A stretch of 43,467 nucleotides of DNA. Origin: an uncultured Anaerolineae bacterium. GTDB lineage: Bacteria; Chloroflexota; Anaerolineae; J036; Brachytrichaceae. The DNA lies in assembly GCA_938034415.1 (NCBI GenBank), contig CALHLE010000035.1, positions 1 to 43,467 of the forward strand, written 5' to 3'. A program made the translations under genes and the position numbers. The number at the start of each line of letters is the position of its first letter. Position 1 is the stretch's first letter. Of this stretch, positions 1 through 9,662 are shown piece after piece. The notes under the pieces were generated by a model. It was not told where the DNA came from. It searched no databases and worked only from the letters and a program-made list of their open reading frames with translations.

Positions 1-1269
<1,269 letters not shown>

Positions 1270-1348
1270 AGACGCTGAATATCCAACTACGGGGTGAATT
1301 GTATGCGCCGGCACCGCTTTTGCGCAAAGCAGCCGCGCCGACGAGCGC

Positions 1349-2131
1349 TCACACCCGCTGCACGAAGCTGAGCGGCCCGAGCCACCCCAACGCCCAAAGC
1401 GCCAGGAGGATCGCGGCGGCGGCGGCCCACAGCAGCAGCGCCAGGCCAACGTCGGCCCAATCGAGCGTGACGCGCCGCAAGTAGGTGCGCTGCGGGTAGG
1501 CGCCAAAGGCGCGCCCGTCCATGGCCAGCGCAGCGCGCTCGGCGCGGCGGATGGCCGAGGCCAGCAGCGGCACCAGCGCGCGGTGCGCCTGCGCCAACTC
1601 GCCCATCACGCCCGACCGGGCCAGGCCGCGCACGCGGTGGGCAGCGCGAATCTGCGCCAGCTCGTCGCGCAGCAGCGGCGCAAAGCGCAGCGCCGCCAGC
1701 GCCGCATAGCCCGCGCGATACGGCACGCGCGCCTGTTGTACCAGCGCGCGCACGAAGTCGTCCACTTGGGTGGTCAGGCTGAAGATCAGCGAGAGGCTCA
1801 CCAGCGCCAGGACGCGCGCCATGGCGACCAGCCCCAGGCGCAGCGCGCCGGCGTAGATCACCAGGTCGCCGATACGCGCGACCGCCGGCGTGTGCATCAC
1901 CAGCTCGCGCCGGACGATCAGGGGATACAGCGCCAGAAAGCCCAGCGCCACCAGCGCCAGCGGGACGAGCGCGCTCAGGATGCGCTTCGGCGCGACGCCG
2001 CCGACCAGCAGGGTGAGCAGCGCCAGGCCGGTCAGCGCCAGCGGCAAATAGACGTCGCCGGCCAGCGCCGCGGCCGCCATGAGCGGCGTCACGGCGACGA
2101 TCTTGCTCAACGGGTTGCGCCGCTCAAGCAT
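1349..2131 (-). CDS. ykoC: ECF transporter transmembrane component EcfT (YkoC-like)
   Basis: A 260-residue membrane protein of the EcfT/CbiQ family, the scaffold that couples the ATPase to the substrate-binding S component. It has hydrophobic helices near residues 10-60, 85-120 and 225-250. The two arginine-bearing cytoplasmic coupling motifs of the family are visible as AHRVRGLA and AMDGRAFG (roughly residues 165 and 203). The ATG at 2131 lies inside the last codons of the upstream ATPase gene (8-nt overlap), so translation is probably coupled. It is the last gene of a four-gene minus-strand operon. Because the S component is YkoE-like, the likely substrate is a thiamine precursor such as HMP, but that assignment is inferred. 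Confidence 0.88.
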   Translation of the reverse strand: MLERRNPLSKIVAVTPLMAAAALAGDVYLPLALTGLALLTLLVGGVAPKRILSALVPLALVALGFLALYPLIVRRELVMHTPAVARIGDLVIYAGALRLGLVAMARVLALVSLSLIFSLTTQVDDFVRALVQQARVPYRAGYAALAALRFAPLLRDELAQIRAAHRVRGLARSGVMGELAQAHRALVPLLASAIRRAERAALAMDGRAFGAYPQRTYLRRVTLDWADVGLALLLWAAAAAILLALWALGWLGPLSFVQRV

Positions 2132-3818
2132 AGGCAGGGGTTTGGGCCAACTCGGCGAACGCCTCTACGGTCAGCGGAAGCGGGCGCAGCCCCAGGCGCA
2201 GCCCCAACTCGCCGATCGGCGGCAGGGCGAGCTGCGCGCGGCGCAGCACGTCGGCGTCGGCGAAGATGGATTCGGGCGCGCCTTGGGCCAACACGCGCCC
2301 CTGGTGCATCACCACAATGTGCTGGGCGCGCGCTGCCAGCGCCATGTCGTGAGTGATCACACCAACCGTGCGCCCCTCATCGCGCAGCGACGCCAGCAAC
2401 GCCTGAATCGCCTGGGCGTTCTGTTGGTCTTGGCCGAAGGTGGGTTCGTCGAAGAGCAGGATGGGCTGGTCGGTGATGAGCAGCGTGGCCACGCTCAGCC
2501 GGCGCTTCTCGCCATGGCTCAGCGTGAAAGGATTGGCGTTGGCGTGGCGCGCCAGGCCGAAGCGTTCCAACAGTTCGTCCACCCGTCGCTCGCTCTGTCT
2601 GGCGTCCAGCCCGGCGGCGCGCGCGCTCAGGCGCAGCTCGTCGCGCACCGTGGCGGCGACGAACTGATGCTCCGGGTTCTGAAACACCAGGCCCACGGCG
2701 CGCGACCAGTCGCGCGCATTCAGGCGGCGGGCGTCGCGGCCGCGGATGGTCAATGCTCCACCTTGCAGCGGCAGCAGGCCAGCCAACAGGCGCGCCAGCG
2801 TGCTCTTGCCGGCGCCGTTGGAGCCGACTACCGCCCATAGGCTGCCCTCCGGCGCGGCAAAGCTCACCCCGCGCAACGCCTCGCGCGCGCCGTAGCGATA
2901 GCTGAGCGCGCGCGCTTCGATGGCGGCCGGCCCGTTCGTCGCGCGAAAGTCGGGCCGATGGCCGTTGCCTGCGGGGTGAAAGGCCGGGCCGACGTAAGCG
3001 CGCAGCGCTGCCTCGGCCTGCTCCAGCGTCACCGGCAGCGGCCGCAGGCCCAGCCGCGCGCCGAGCAAGGTGACCTGCGGCAGCCACACGCCCAGCGCGC
3101 GCAGGTCGTCGAAGTGCGCGTTGAACACCGCGTCCGGCGCGCCTTCGGCGACGAGTTCACCCCGCGCGCCGAGCACGATCACGCGGTCAACCAGCGGCAT
3201 CAGCTCGTCCAGCCGGTGCTCGATCAGGAGGAGGGTGTGATCGCCGCGCCGCTTAAGCGCGGCAATCGCCGCGAACACTTCGCGCACGCCCTGCGGGTCG
3301 AGATGGGCGGTGGGTTCGTCGAAGACGAGGACGCGCGGGCGCAGGGCCAGCAAGGACGCCAAGGCCACGCGCTGTTTCTGGCCGCCGCTGAGCTGCCAGG
3401 CCGAGGCGCCCTCCCAGCCGGCCATGCCCACCGCCGCCAGCGCTTCGCCCACGCGCCGACGGATCTCGTCCGGCGGAAGGCACAGATTCTCCGGCCCGAA
3501 GGCGACTTCGCTGGCCACATCCCACATCACGCACTGCGCCTCGGGGTCTTGGAAGACGACGCCCACCTGCTGGGCTAACGATGATGGCGGCGTGACGCGC
3601 GTGTCGCAGCCGTTGACCGTCACCCGGCCGGCAAACGTCGCCACGTCCTGGCTGTGCGGGATCAGCCCGTTGAGCGTGAGCGCCAGCGTGCTCTTGCCGC
3701 AGCCGCTGGGGCCGAGCAGCAGCGCGGTCTCGCCGGGGTGAAGCGTCAGCGAAAGGTCGGCGAGCGCCGGCTGTTTGCGCCCGACGTAGCGCACGGTGAG
3801 ATGCTCCAGCGCGATCAT
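2124..3818 (-). CDS. ykoD: ECF transporter ATPase with two fused nucleotide-binding domains (YkoD-like)
   Basis: A 564-residue protein made of two ABC ATPase domains in tandem, equivalent to EcfA1 plus EcfA2 in one chain. Domain 1 has Walker [10 protein letters not shown] (about residue 37), signature LSGGQKQR and Walker B LVFDEPTAHLD. Domain 2 (from about residue 300) has Walker A GSNGAGKST, a variant signature LSHGEKRR and Walker B LLFDEPTFGQD. Each domain ends in a similar RPLPVT/RPLPLT stretch, the mark of a tandem duplication. It energises uptake through EcfT and the YkoE-like S component. The start lies 6 nt after the stop of the 123-residue membrane protein, and the gene overlaps ecfT by 8 nt at its end. 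The fused layout matches YkoD of the B. subtilis ykoFEDC locus. Confidence 0.92.
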   Translation of the reverse strand: MIALEHLTVRYVGRKQPALADLSLTLHPGETALLLGPSGCGKSTLALTLNGLIPHSQDVATFAGRVTVNGCDTRVTPPSSLAQQVGVVFQDPEAQCVMWDVASEVAFGPENLCLPPDEIRRRVGEALAAVGMAGWEGASAWQLSGGQKQRVALASLLALRPRVLVFDEPTAHLDPQGVREVFAAIAALKRRGDHTLLLIEHRLDELMPLVDRVIVLGARGELVAEGAPDAVFNAHFDDLRALGVWLPQVTLLGARLGLRPLPVTLEQAEAALRAYVGPAFHPAGNGHRPDFRATNGPAAIEARALSYRYGAREALRGVSFAAPEGSLWAVVGSNGAGKSTLARLLAGLLPLQGGALTIRGRDARRLNARDWSRAVGLVFQNPEHQFVAATVRDELRLSARAAGLDARQSERRVDELLERFGLARHANANPFTLSHGEKRRLSVATLLITDQPILLFDEPTFGQDQQNAQAIQALLASLRDEGRTVGVITHDMALAARAQHIVVMHQGRVLAQGAPESIFADADVLRRAQLALPPIGELGLRLGLRPLPLTVEAFAELAQTPAYA

Positions 3819-3824
3819 CGCCGC

Positions 3825-4196
3825 TCAGCGCCCAAAGATGATCTGCAGGTCGCGCCAGGCGAGGATGCCGATGATCACCGTCATGCCCACGGCCAGCCCC
3901 AGGTAGCGCCAGCGCCAGTTGGTGCGCCACAGCCGGCGCACGTTCAGCGCGATGGTGGTCAGCGCCACAGCGTCTATCGCCAGCGCGATGGCCGCGGAGA
4001 GCGCGCTGGCCAGGCCGACCAGCGGCAGCAGGAACGGCAGCACGATGTAGCGCAGCGTGCAACGCAGCGCCACGAACGCCAAGGAGCCGCCGAACAGCCG
4101 GTCGCCGGCGCGCACCTGCGCCTCCGGCGGCAATACGGGGCATTCAGCCGACGCGGGCGGGACGGCGGCGGAGGAATCGGGCGCGGCGCGCGTCAT
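3825..4196 (-). CDS. Unknown small membrane protein inside the ECF operon
   Basis: A 123-residue protein that I do not recognise. The start ATG overlaps the stop of the S-component gene as ATGA (4193-4196), which fixes the start better than the longer upstream extension of the same frame, which is out-of-frame translation of the S-component gene. The first 40 residues are Ala/Pro-rich and polar. They are followed by hydrophobic stretches at about 45-65, 65-85 and 100-118, with a basic NVRRLWRTNWRWRY patch before the last one. Two or three membrane helices are likely. Its position between the S component and the ATPase, with overlaps or a 6-nt spacer on both sides, implies an accessory subunit of the transporter. 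B. subtilis YkoF (a soluble thiamine-binding protein) fills the extra-gene slot in ykoFEDC, but this protein looks nothing like it. Confidence 0.75.
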   Translation of the reverse strand: MTRAAPDSSAAVPPASAECPVLPPEAQVRAGDRLFGGSLAFVALRCTLRYIVLPFLLPLVGLASALSAAIALAIDAVALTTIALNVRRLWRTNWRWRYLGLAVGMTVIIGILAWRDLQIIFGR

Positions 4197-4789
4197 TGAA
4201 CCTCCATCCGTTCGCGGCCCAGGGCTGTATTGGCCAGCACGCCGGTGCGCTGCACCGCGTTGGCGAGCGCATAGCCGGCCAGCGTCGCCGCGACGAACGC
4301 GCCCACCGAGAGCGCCGTTGCCAGCGCCACCAACGCCGGCGTGAGCGGCGTGCTGCGCAGGCTGCTGGCCAGCACCGAGCCGAACTCGATCAGGCCGGCC
4401 AGCGCGCCCGTCGCCGCCAGGCGCGGCAGCCCGAAGTGACGGTAGCGCGTCACGATCCAGGTCGCCAACTCGCCAATGGCGCCGGTCAACCCGCCGATGC
4501 CCAGCACCAGCAAGCCGTAGGGAGTAAACGGGATGGCCACCAGGCCGCTCACGACGCACACCAGCAACACCGCGCCCGGCTTGCGCAGCACGTAGGCCGC
4601 AAACGCGGCCGGCAAGAAAAACAGGCCGGTCGCGGCCGAGCGGGCGAAGATGCCCAGGCCGAGCACAGCCGCGTAGAGATACGTGGACGAGACGACGGCG
4701 ATGCCAAACACCACGGCGATCACCATCGCCGTCAGCAACTCGCGCGTGGTCCACAGGGGACGCTTTAGCACACTTGCCCGTTGTTCCAT
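4193..4789 (-). CDS. ykoE: ECF transporter S component, YkoE-like (thiamine/HMP uptake)
   Basis: A 198-residue integral membrane protein with about five or six hydrophobic helices. Matches to the YkoE family as I remember it include an N-terminal AMVIAVVFGIA helix, an FFLPAAFAAYVLRKPGA segment, a GGLTGAIGELATWIVTRYRH segment and a C-terminal helix. It is the substrate-binding subunit. YkoE proteins are assigned to thiamine or hydroxymethylpyrimidine. The start was placed at the ATG at 4789, with GAGAGG 12 nt upstream. A TTG four codons earlier is possible but sits on top of that ribosome binding site. It is the first gene of the operon. No TPP riboswitch is visible in the 130 bases upstream, unlike the thiN-thiB-thiP locus at 7932-11596. 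Confidence 0.82.
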   Translation of the reverse strand: MEQRASVLKRPLWTTRELLTAMVIAVVFGIAVVSSTYLYAAVLGLGIFARSAATGLFFLPAAFAAYVLRKPGAVLLVCVVSGLVAIPFTPYGLLVLGIGGLTGAIGELATWIVTRYRHFGLPRLAATGALAGLIEFGSVLASSLRSTPLTPALVALATALSVGAFVAATLAGYALANAVQRTGVLANTALGRERMEVQ

Positions 4790-4918
4790 AGCGACACCCA
4801 ACCTCTCATCGAATGCTAAGATTTGCTAAGGTTTGCGCTATTTTACACGGGCTTTTTGCCGGTTCAAGCGAGGGAGGCGCGCGCTCATCGGCCTCTCATG
4901 CCGGATGGCGCGCGGCCG

Positions 4919-6745
4919 TCACAGGCTGAGATAGCGCTCGATGCGCTCGCCGATCACGCGCAGGCTGCTCTCCCAGAAGGCGCGGTCGCGCAGGTCAATG
5001 CCGAAGCGCGCAGCGAGGCCGGCCGGGGTCTCCTCGCCGGTGCTCGCCAGCAGCGCCTCGTATTCTGGCGCGAACGCTGGGCCGCGCTGCTTGTAGATGG
5101 CGTATAGCCCCAACCCGAACAGCAGGCCGAAGGCATAGGGGAAGTTGTAGAACGAAAGGCCGGCGAAGTAATAGTGCGGCTTCCACGTCCACATGAACTT
5201 GTGCAAGTAGCGCTCGTCCAACCCGTCGCCGTAGGTCTCCTTCTGGAAGCGCAGCATCAGCTCGCTCAGCTCATCCGCCGATAGCTCCGCCTTCGCGCGG
5301 CGTTGGAAGACCTCCAGCTCGAACAGGTAGCGCGAGGTGATGTCCACGATCACCTGCGTCTTGCCGATCAGGTCGGTTTCGAGGATGGCCAGCGCTTCGT
5401 CGGCCGACTGCGCCTCGGCCAGCGCCGCATCGGTGATGATGGTCTCGCACAAGATGGAGGCGGTCTCGGCCAGCGTCATGGGGGTGATGGATTGCAGCGC
5501 GGTCTTGCCGGCGGCGTAGAGGCATTCGTTGTGAAAGGCGTGGCCCAGCTCGTGGGCGATGGTGAAGACCTGATCGAGCGAGCCGTCGTAGTTGCACAGG
5601 ATGCGCGATTCTTTGACCAGCGGCACGCCCATGCAAAACGCGCCGGCGCGCTTGCCCGGCCGCTGCTCTGCATCTATCCAACACGCATCGAAGGCGCGCC
5701 GCGCCAACTGCTCCAGCCGAGGGCTGAAGCCGGCGAAGTGCGCCAAGATGAACGCGCGGGCTTCGTCCCAGGCATATCGGCGCTCGTTCCGGCCCAGAGG
5801 TGCCATCAGGTCCCACCAGGGCAGCCCGCCGGCGTGGCCCAGCCGCTTCGCCTTGGCGCGCAGATACCGGCGGAACATCGGGAAGGCGTCCCGCATCGCG
5901 CTCATCATCGCGTCCAGCGTCTCACGGTCAATGCGGGCGTGGTCGAGCGCGGCGTGCAGCGGGTCGCGCCGCCCGCGCCGCTTGTCGAGGGTGATCGCGG
6001 CCCCCTTGACGCCGTTCATCGCCGCGGCGAGCGGCTCCTTGACCGTCTCCCAGGCGGCCAGCTCAGCATAATAGGCGCGTTGGCGCACGTCGGGGTCGGG
6101 GTCGTGCTGCATCAGGTTGATCAGCGCCGGCATCGGCAGCTTCTCCGCCTTGCCGTCCCGCGCGAAGTCCACCGTCAATTGCGATGTGATCGTGCCCTGC
6201 AATTTGCTCCAGGCGTTGGCGCCGCTCAGGTTCAGCTCAGCGGCCAGCGACTCCTCGGCCTCGCTCATCAGGTAGCGGCTCTGTTCGGCGGTCTCGCGCA
6301 AGTAGAAGGCGTGCGCCTGCGCCGGCCCAGGCTGCGCGGCGAGGCGCGGCAGGGCGTCGGCAATGGCGCCCACCCAGCCGCTGAAGCGCACATCTATCTG
6401 ACGCAGCCGCACGCCGAGCGGCTCGATCTCGCTCAGCATCCGCCGCGCCGCATGGTTGAACGAGTCGGTAGCGACGTGCGCTTGAAGATAGCCGCCGATG
6501 GTGCGATACAAGGCGATGAGCGGGTTGGCGCGTTCGAGGTAGCCATCCAGCGCGGCGCGGGTTGCATCGTCGTCGGCGCGCGGCGCGTGCCGGGCGATGC
6601 CGTGGTCGGCGAGGTAGCGCTCCAGAGCGTCGAGCTGCGCCGCGCACTGCGCGATGGCGGACCGCAATTCGTCGGATTCGAGGGCGGGGAAGATGTTGGA
6701 GAGGTCCCAGCGGGGCGGCGTGGGAAGACCGAGAGCGTTAGCCAT
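4919..6745 (-). CDS. pepF: Oligoendopeptidase F-type M3 metallopeptidase
   Basis: A 608-residue cytosolic zinc peptidase of the M3B family, which hydrolyses short peptides. The zinc motif HELGHAFH is present at about residue 390, followed by the expected ETASILCE segment that carries the third zinc ligand. A typical N-terminal opening (PRWDLSNIFPAL) and the C-terminal motifs (KPHYYFAGLSFYNFPYAFG) support a full-length enzyme, as does its length near 600. The frame is open further upstream, but the chosen ATG at 6745 is followed directly by the conserved N-terminus. It is preceded at 7 nt by a TATAGT box without a Shine-Dalgarno, so the mRNA may be leaderless. It is divergent from the Nudix gene at 6792, with only 46 bp between the starts. 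Confidence 0.93.
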   Translation of the reverse strand: MANALGLPTPPRWDLSNIFPALESDELRSAIAQCAAQLDALERYLADHGIARHAPRADDDATRAALDGYLERANPLIALYRTIGGYLQAHVATDSFNHAARRMLSEIEPLGVRLRQIDVRFSGWVGAIADALPRLAAQPGPAQAHAFYLRETAEQSRYLMSEAEESLAAELNLSGANAWSKLQGTITSQLTVDFARDGKAEKLPMPALINLMQHDPDPDVRQRAYYAELAAWETVKEPLAAAMNGVKGAAITLDKRRGRRDPLHAALDHARIDRETLDAMMSAMRDAFPMFRRYLRAKAKRLGHAGGLPWWDLMAPLGRNERRYAWDEARAFILAHFAGFSPRLEQLARRAFDACWIDAEQRPGKRAGAFCMGVPLVKESRILCNYDGSLDQVFTIAHELGHAFHNECLYAAGKTALQSITPMTLAETASILCETIITDAALAEAQSADEALAILETDLIGKTQVIVDITSRYLFELEVFQRRAKAELSADELSELMLRFQKETYGDGLDERYLHKFMWTWKPHYYFAGLSFYNFPYAFGLLFGLGLYAIYKQRGPAFAPEYEALLASTGEETPAGLAARFGIDLRDRAFWESSLRVIGERIERYLSL

Positions 6746-6752
6746 GAGCGCA

Positions 6753-6758
6753 ACTATA
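6753..6758 (-). promoter_or_regulatory. -10 box of pepF (probable leaderless start)
   Basis: TATAGT on the minus strand ends 7 nt before the pepF ATG, so a normal start site would fall at the ATG itself. No convincing -35 hexamer or ribosome binding site is visible. On the opposite strand, CATAAT (6775-6780) sits 11 nt before the Nudix ATG and may drive the divergent gene. Confidence 0.5.
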
Positions 6759-6791
6759 TACCGCGACGCCGACGCATAATTAGGGGCGCCG

Positions 6792-7436
6792 ATGAGTCTG
6801 CTGAACCTGGACGCGGTGCGCCGCGCAATGCGGCAGCCGCTGCCCGGATGGGCGGCGCAGTCGCGCATGGCGCCGCCGGGTCGCGCCCCCTTCGCGGCGC
6901 CCGAAGTTGCGCCGCGCCAGGCCGGCGTGCTGCTGCTGCTCTATCCACGCGACGGTGCGCTGCACTTTGTGCTGACGCGGCGCGCGGATCGCCTGGGGAA
7001 TCACGGCGGGCAGATCTCGCTGCCGGGCGGCCGACGCGAACTAGGCGACGCCGACTTCGTGGCCACTGCGCTGCGCGAGGGGCGCGAAGAGTTAGGCATT
7101 GCGCTTGATGGGGCCGAGTTGCTGGGGGCGCTCACGGCCTTGTATGTGCCGCCGAGCAACTTCATCATCCATCCGGCCGTCGCCTACGCGCCGACGCGGC
7201 CAGACTTTCGCCCGAACGCGAACGAGGTGGCCGAGGTGATCGAGGTGCCGTTGTGCGACCTGCTCGATCCGGCGCGACAGGGCGCTGAGCTTCGCCCGCT
7301 GGTCAGCCTGGGCGGGGCGCCGGGGATGACGCCGCATTACCAGTTCGGCGCGCACAAGGTGTGGGGCGCAACGGCGATGGTGCTCAGCGAGTTTGAAGCT
7401 TTGCTGCGCCACAGCCTGGTGGAAGAGGCGACTTGA
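6792..7436 (+). CDS. Nudix hydrolase, CoA pyrophosphatase type
   Basis: A 214-residue Nudix enzyme. The segment FVLTRRADRLGNHGGQISLPGG matches the extra motif (LLTKRS...HxGQxxxPGG) that marks the coenzyme A pyrophosphatase (NudL/YeaB) branch. It is followed by a Nudix box GGRRELGDADFVATALREGREELGI that carries the catalytic REGREELG. The usual hydrophobic residue after RE is replaced by Gly. The expected activity is cleavage of CoA or acyl-CoA to 4'-phosphopantetheine and 3',5'-ADP, though other dinucleotides are possible substrates. It is divergent from pepF and convergent with clpS. It ends 90 bp before the end of clpS on the other strand. Confidence 0.85.
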   Translation: MSLLNLDAVRRAMRQPLPGWAAQSRMAPPGRAPFAAPEVAPRQAGVLLLLYPRDGALHFVLTRRADRLGNHGGQISLPGGRRELGDADFVATALREGREELGIALDGAELLGALTALYVPPSNFIIHPAVAYAPTRPDFRPNANEVAEVIEVPLCDLLDPARQGAELRPLVSLGGAPGMTPHYQFGAHKVWGATAMVLSEFEALLRHSLVEEAT

Positions 7437-7525
7437 GCCGCGCGTCAGGCTTGGCTTGTGGGACAGGATAAGGCGCGGGCCGATTCGAACGCGCCGCCGG
7501 CAGGCGAATGGACGGGCTGCGCCGA

Positions 7526-7855
7526 CTACTCGTCCGGCTCGCAGGTCAGCATGAGCGGGAAGCCCTCCAGCCGCGCGGCGAAGATGGCCTGGCCGACCAG
7601 CCGCTCCGCCTCGCTGCGTGGCCGCACGCACACCAACGCGATCCCCTCTGTGTGCGTGAGCCAGGCGATGTGCTCGGCGATCTCGCGCGAGAGCTTGAAG
7701 ATCGTCTGCAACATGCGCTCCACGAACTCGAACGTCGTCACGTCGTCGTTGTGGATCAGCACGCGCCACGGCGGCTCGACCCAAACCATCTCGTCGGCGA
7801 TGACATCGGTTTCGACTTCGCGCTCGCGGTTGGGCAGTCGAATCGGCTCGTCCAT
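7526..7855 (-). CDS. clpS: ATP-dependent Clp protease adaptor ClpS
   Basis: A 109-residue adaptor that delivers N-degron substrates to ClpAP or ClpCP. The family core [22 protein letters not shown] is visible at about residues 28-50, including the NDD motif that binds the N-terminal residue of the substrate. It is followed by the helix with [18 protein letters not shown] 25-residue acidic/polar N-terminal extension matches the flexible ClpS tail. TATAAT lies 11 nt upstream of the ATG. No Clp ATPase gene is in the window. Confidence 0.92.
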   Translation of the reverse strand: MDEPIRLPNREREVETDVIADEMVWVEPPWRVLIHNDDVTTFEFVERMLQTIFKLSREIAEHIAWLTHTEGIALVCVRPRSEAERLVGQAIFAARLEGFPLMLTCEPDE

Positions 7856-7884
7856 GTCAGGTCAAAATTATAAAAACTTCCTCC

Positions 7885-7917
7885 AGGGTGGGCGAAGGCA
7901 CTGCCTTCGCCCACCCT
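7885..7917. repeat. Dispersed palindrome, copy 1 (GGCGAAGG core)
   Basis: A perfect inverted repeat with 16-bp arms around a single base; the arm core is GGGTGGGCGAAGGCA. It sits between the end of thiP and the start of clpS, 14 bp after the thiP stop, so it may act as a transcription barrier. It shares GGCGAAGG...CCTTCGCC with elements at 11671-11703 and 37341-37371. Confidence 0.85.
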
Positions 7918-7931
7918 ATTAATTCCTCTGC

Positions 7932-9662
7932 TCATGCCTTGCGGGCCGATAGGGCCTGCTCGTTGAAGCGCTCGATGGCGATCACGCTGGCCAGCGTGAC
8001 GAGCATCAGCAGCGTGCTCATCGCCAGCGCCTGGCCGTAGTTCAGCGCGCCGGGCTGTCCGAGGAAGCGATAGATCACCATGGGCATGGTGGGATACTCT
8101 GGGCGCGCGATGAGCAGCGAGGCGCCGAACTCGCCCAGAGAGACGGTGAACGCGAAGACCATCGCGGCGACGAACGGCGGCGCCAACAGCGGCAGGTCCA
8201 CGTAGCGCAGCGCCTGCAACGGGCCGGCGCCGAGACCGCGCGCCGCCTCGCGCAGGCGCGGGTCGAGCGCGCGGATGGCCGGCGTCAACGCGCGCGCGAC
8301 GAACGGCAGCGCGATGAGCGTGTGGGCCAGCGGCAACAACGCGACCGACGTGCGCAGTTCGAGCGGCGGCCGATCAAAGGCCACCAGGAAGCCCAACCCC
8401 AGCGTCACCGCGCTGGTGCCTAGTGGCAGCAACAGCAGCGCATCGAGCGACTGCGCCAGGCGCGCCGCGCCGCCGGCCGCCGAGCGGCTGCCCTGCGCGA
8501 TGGCGTAGCTCAGCGGCACACCCAGCAGCATCGCCAGCGTCGCCGCAATGCCGGCGAAGAGCAGGGAGTTGCGGATCGCCGTCTGCGGCGGGACGAAGAA
8601 CAGCGACCCGCGCGGGTTCTCGCTCAGCGCGGCATAGTAGCGCAGCGGGTCGCCTCCTGATAGGTCTAGCGAGCGCCAGGCCAGCGTGGCCAAGGGCAGG
8701 CCCAGGACGAGGACGATGAACGCCAGGCTGCCGGCGACGAGCACGCGCGCCGCCGGACTGTCGGCCGGCCGGCGGATGTCGTCGGCCGGGCGCGCGGCCA
8801 GCGGCGCGCCGGCGCGCGCCTCCAGGCGCGCCGAAGCCCAACCCACCAGCAGCGTGACGGCCATCTGCACGATAGCCAACGACGTAGCCACGTCCAGGCG
8901 CAGCAATTGAGCAGTCTGCCGATAGATCTCCACCTCCAGCGTGGCGAAGCGCGCGCCGCCCAGGATCAGCACCACGCCGAAGCTGGTGAAGGTGAACAGG
9001 AAGGTCAGCGCCGCCGCGGCGCCGACCGACGGCATGGCCATGGGCAACGTGACGTGGCGAAAGGTCTGCCAGCGATTCGCGCCCAGCCCGGCGGCGGCTT
9101 CCTCGATGCTCGGATCGAAGGCGGCAAGGAAACCACCCACCAGCCGGAGCACAACGGCGACGTTGTAGAACACGTGCGCAAGTAGGATCATCGGCAGCGT
9201 GCCCATCAACTGTATGGGCGGCTGCTCGAGGCCGAACGCGGCCTGCAGCGCGGCGTTCAGCGCACCGCGCGGGCCCAGCAGCGCGCTAAACGCCGCCGCG
9301 ACGACCACGGTGGGCATGACGAACGGCGCCATGGCCAGCGCGCGCCACAGGCGCTGGCCGGCGAAGCGATAGCGGGCGAAGGCCAGGGCAATCGGGACGC
9401 CGGCCAGCAGCGTGAGCGCGGTGGACAGCGCCGCCTGTCCCGCGCTGAACCCCAACACGCGCAGGTGCGCCGGGTCGCGCAGCACCGTCAGCGGCGTCGC
9501 GCCCCGGCTGATTTCGCTGGGGGTAAACGACACGCGCGCGATCTCGATCAGCGGCCAGGCGAAGAAGACGGCGAGGAAGAGCAGCGCCGGCGCAGCGGCG
9601 AGGAAGGAGGCGATCGCCGACCGAGGCCGGGCGCGCCAAATCGCCGATCGCCCCTCGCTCAC
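7932..9662 (-). CDS. thiP: Thiamine ABC transporter permease, fused double domain (ThiP-like)
   Basis: A 576-residue permease with two homologous halves of about six helices each, as in ThiP and the iron-type FbpB permeases. The EAA loops are visible as EEAAAGLGANRWQTFRHVTLP (first half) and REAARGLGAGPLQALRYVDLP (second half). The start was set at GTG 9662, which overlaps the thiB stop as GTGA. A longer ATG start at 9695 would overlap thiB by 37 nt. It moves thiamine delivered by ThiB across the membrane. Substrate is inferred from the TPP riboswitch and the thiamine pyrophosphokinase at the head of the operon. No thiQ-type ATPase follows: the next gene is clpS, after a palindrome. Confidence 0.85.
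   Translation of the reverse strand: MSEGRSAIWRARPRSAIASFLAAAPALLFLAVFFAWPLIEIARVSFTPSEISRGATPLTVLRDPAHLRVLGFSAGQAALSTALTLLAGVPIALAFARYRFAGQRLWRALAMAPFVMPTVVVAAAFSALLGPRGALNAALQAAFGLEQPPIQLMGTLPMILLAHVFYNVAVVLRLVGGFLAAFDPSIEEAAAGLGANRWQTFRHVTLPMAMPSVGAAAALTFLFTFTSFGVVLILGGARFATLEVEIYRQTAQLLRLDVATSLAIVQMAVTLLVGWASARLEARAGAPLAARPADDIRRPADSPAARVLVAGSLAFIVLVLGLPLATLAWRSLDLSGGDPLRYYAALSENPRGSLFFVPPQTAIRNSLLFAGIAATLAMLLGVPLSYAIAQGSRSAAGGAARLAQSLDALLLLPLGTSAVTLGLGFLVAFDRPPLELRTSVALLPLAHTLIALPFVARALTPAIRALDPRLREAARGLGAGPLQALRYVDLPLLAPPFVAAMVFAFTVSLGEFGASLLIARPEYPTMPMVIYRFLGQPGALNYGQALAMSTLLMLVTLASVIAIERFNEQALSARKA

Noticed and set aside
3253-4143. 296-residue Arg/Gly-rich minus-strand frame
   Set aside because: Out-of-frame translation of the ECF ATPase and its neighbour; composition is typical of a shifted GC-rich gene.
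4790-4918. TPP riboswitch before the ykoE-like gene
   Set aside because: No CUGAGA or ACCUGAUCUGG element is present in this stretch on either strand.
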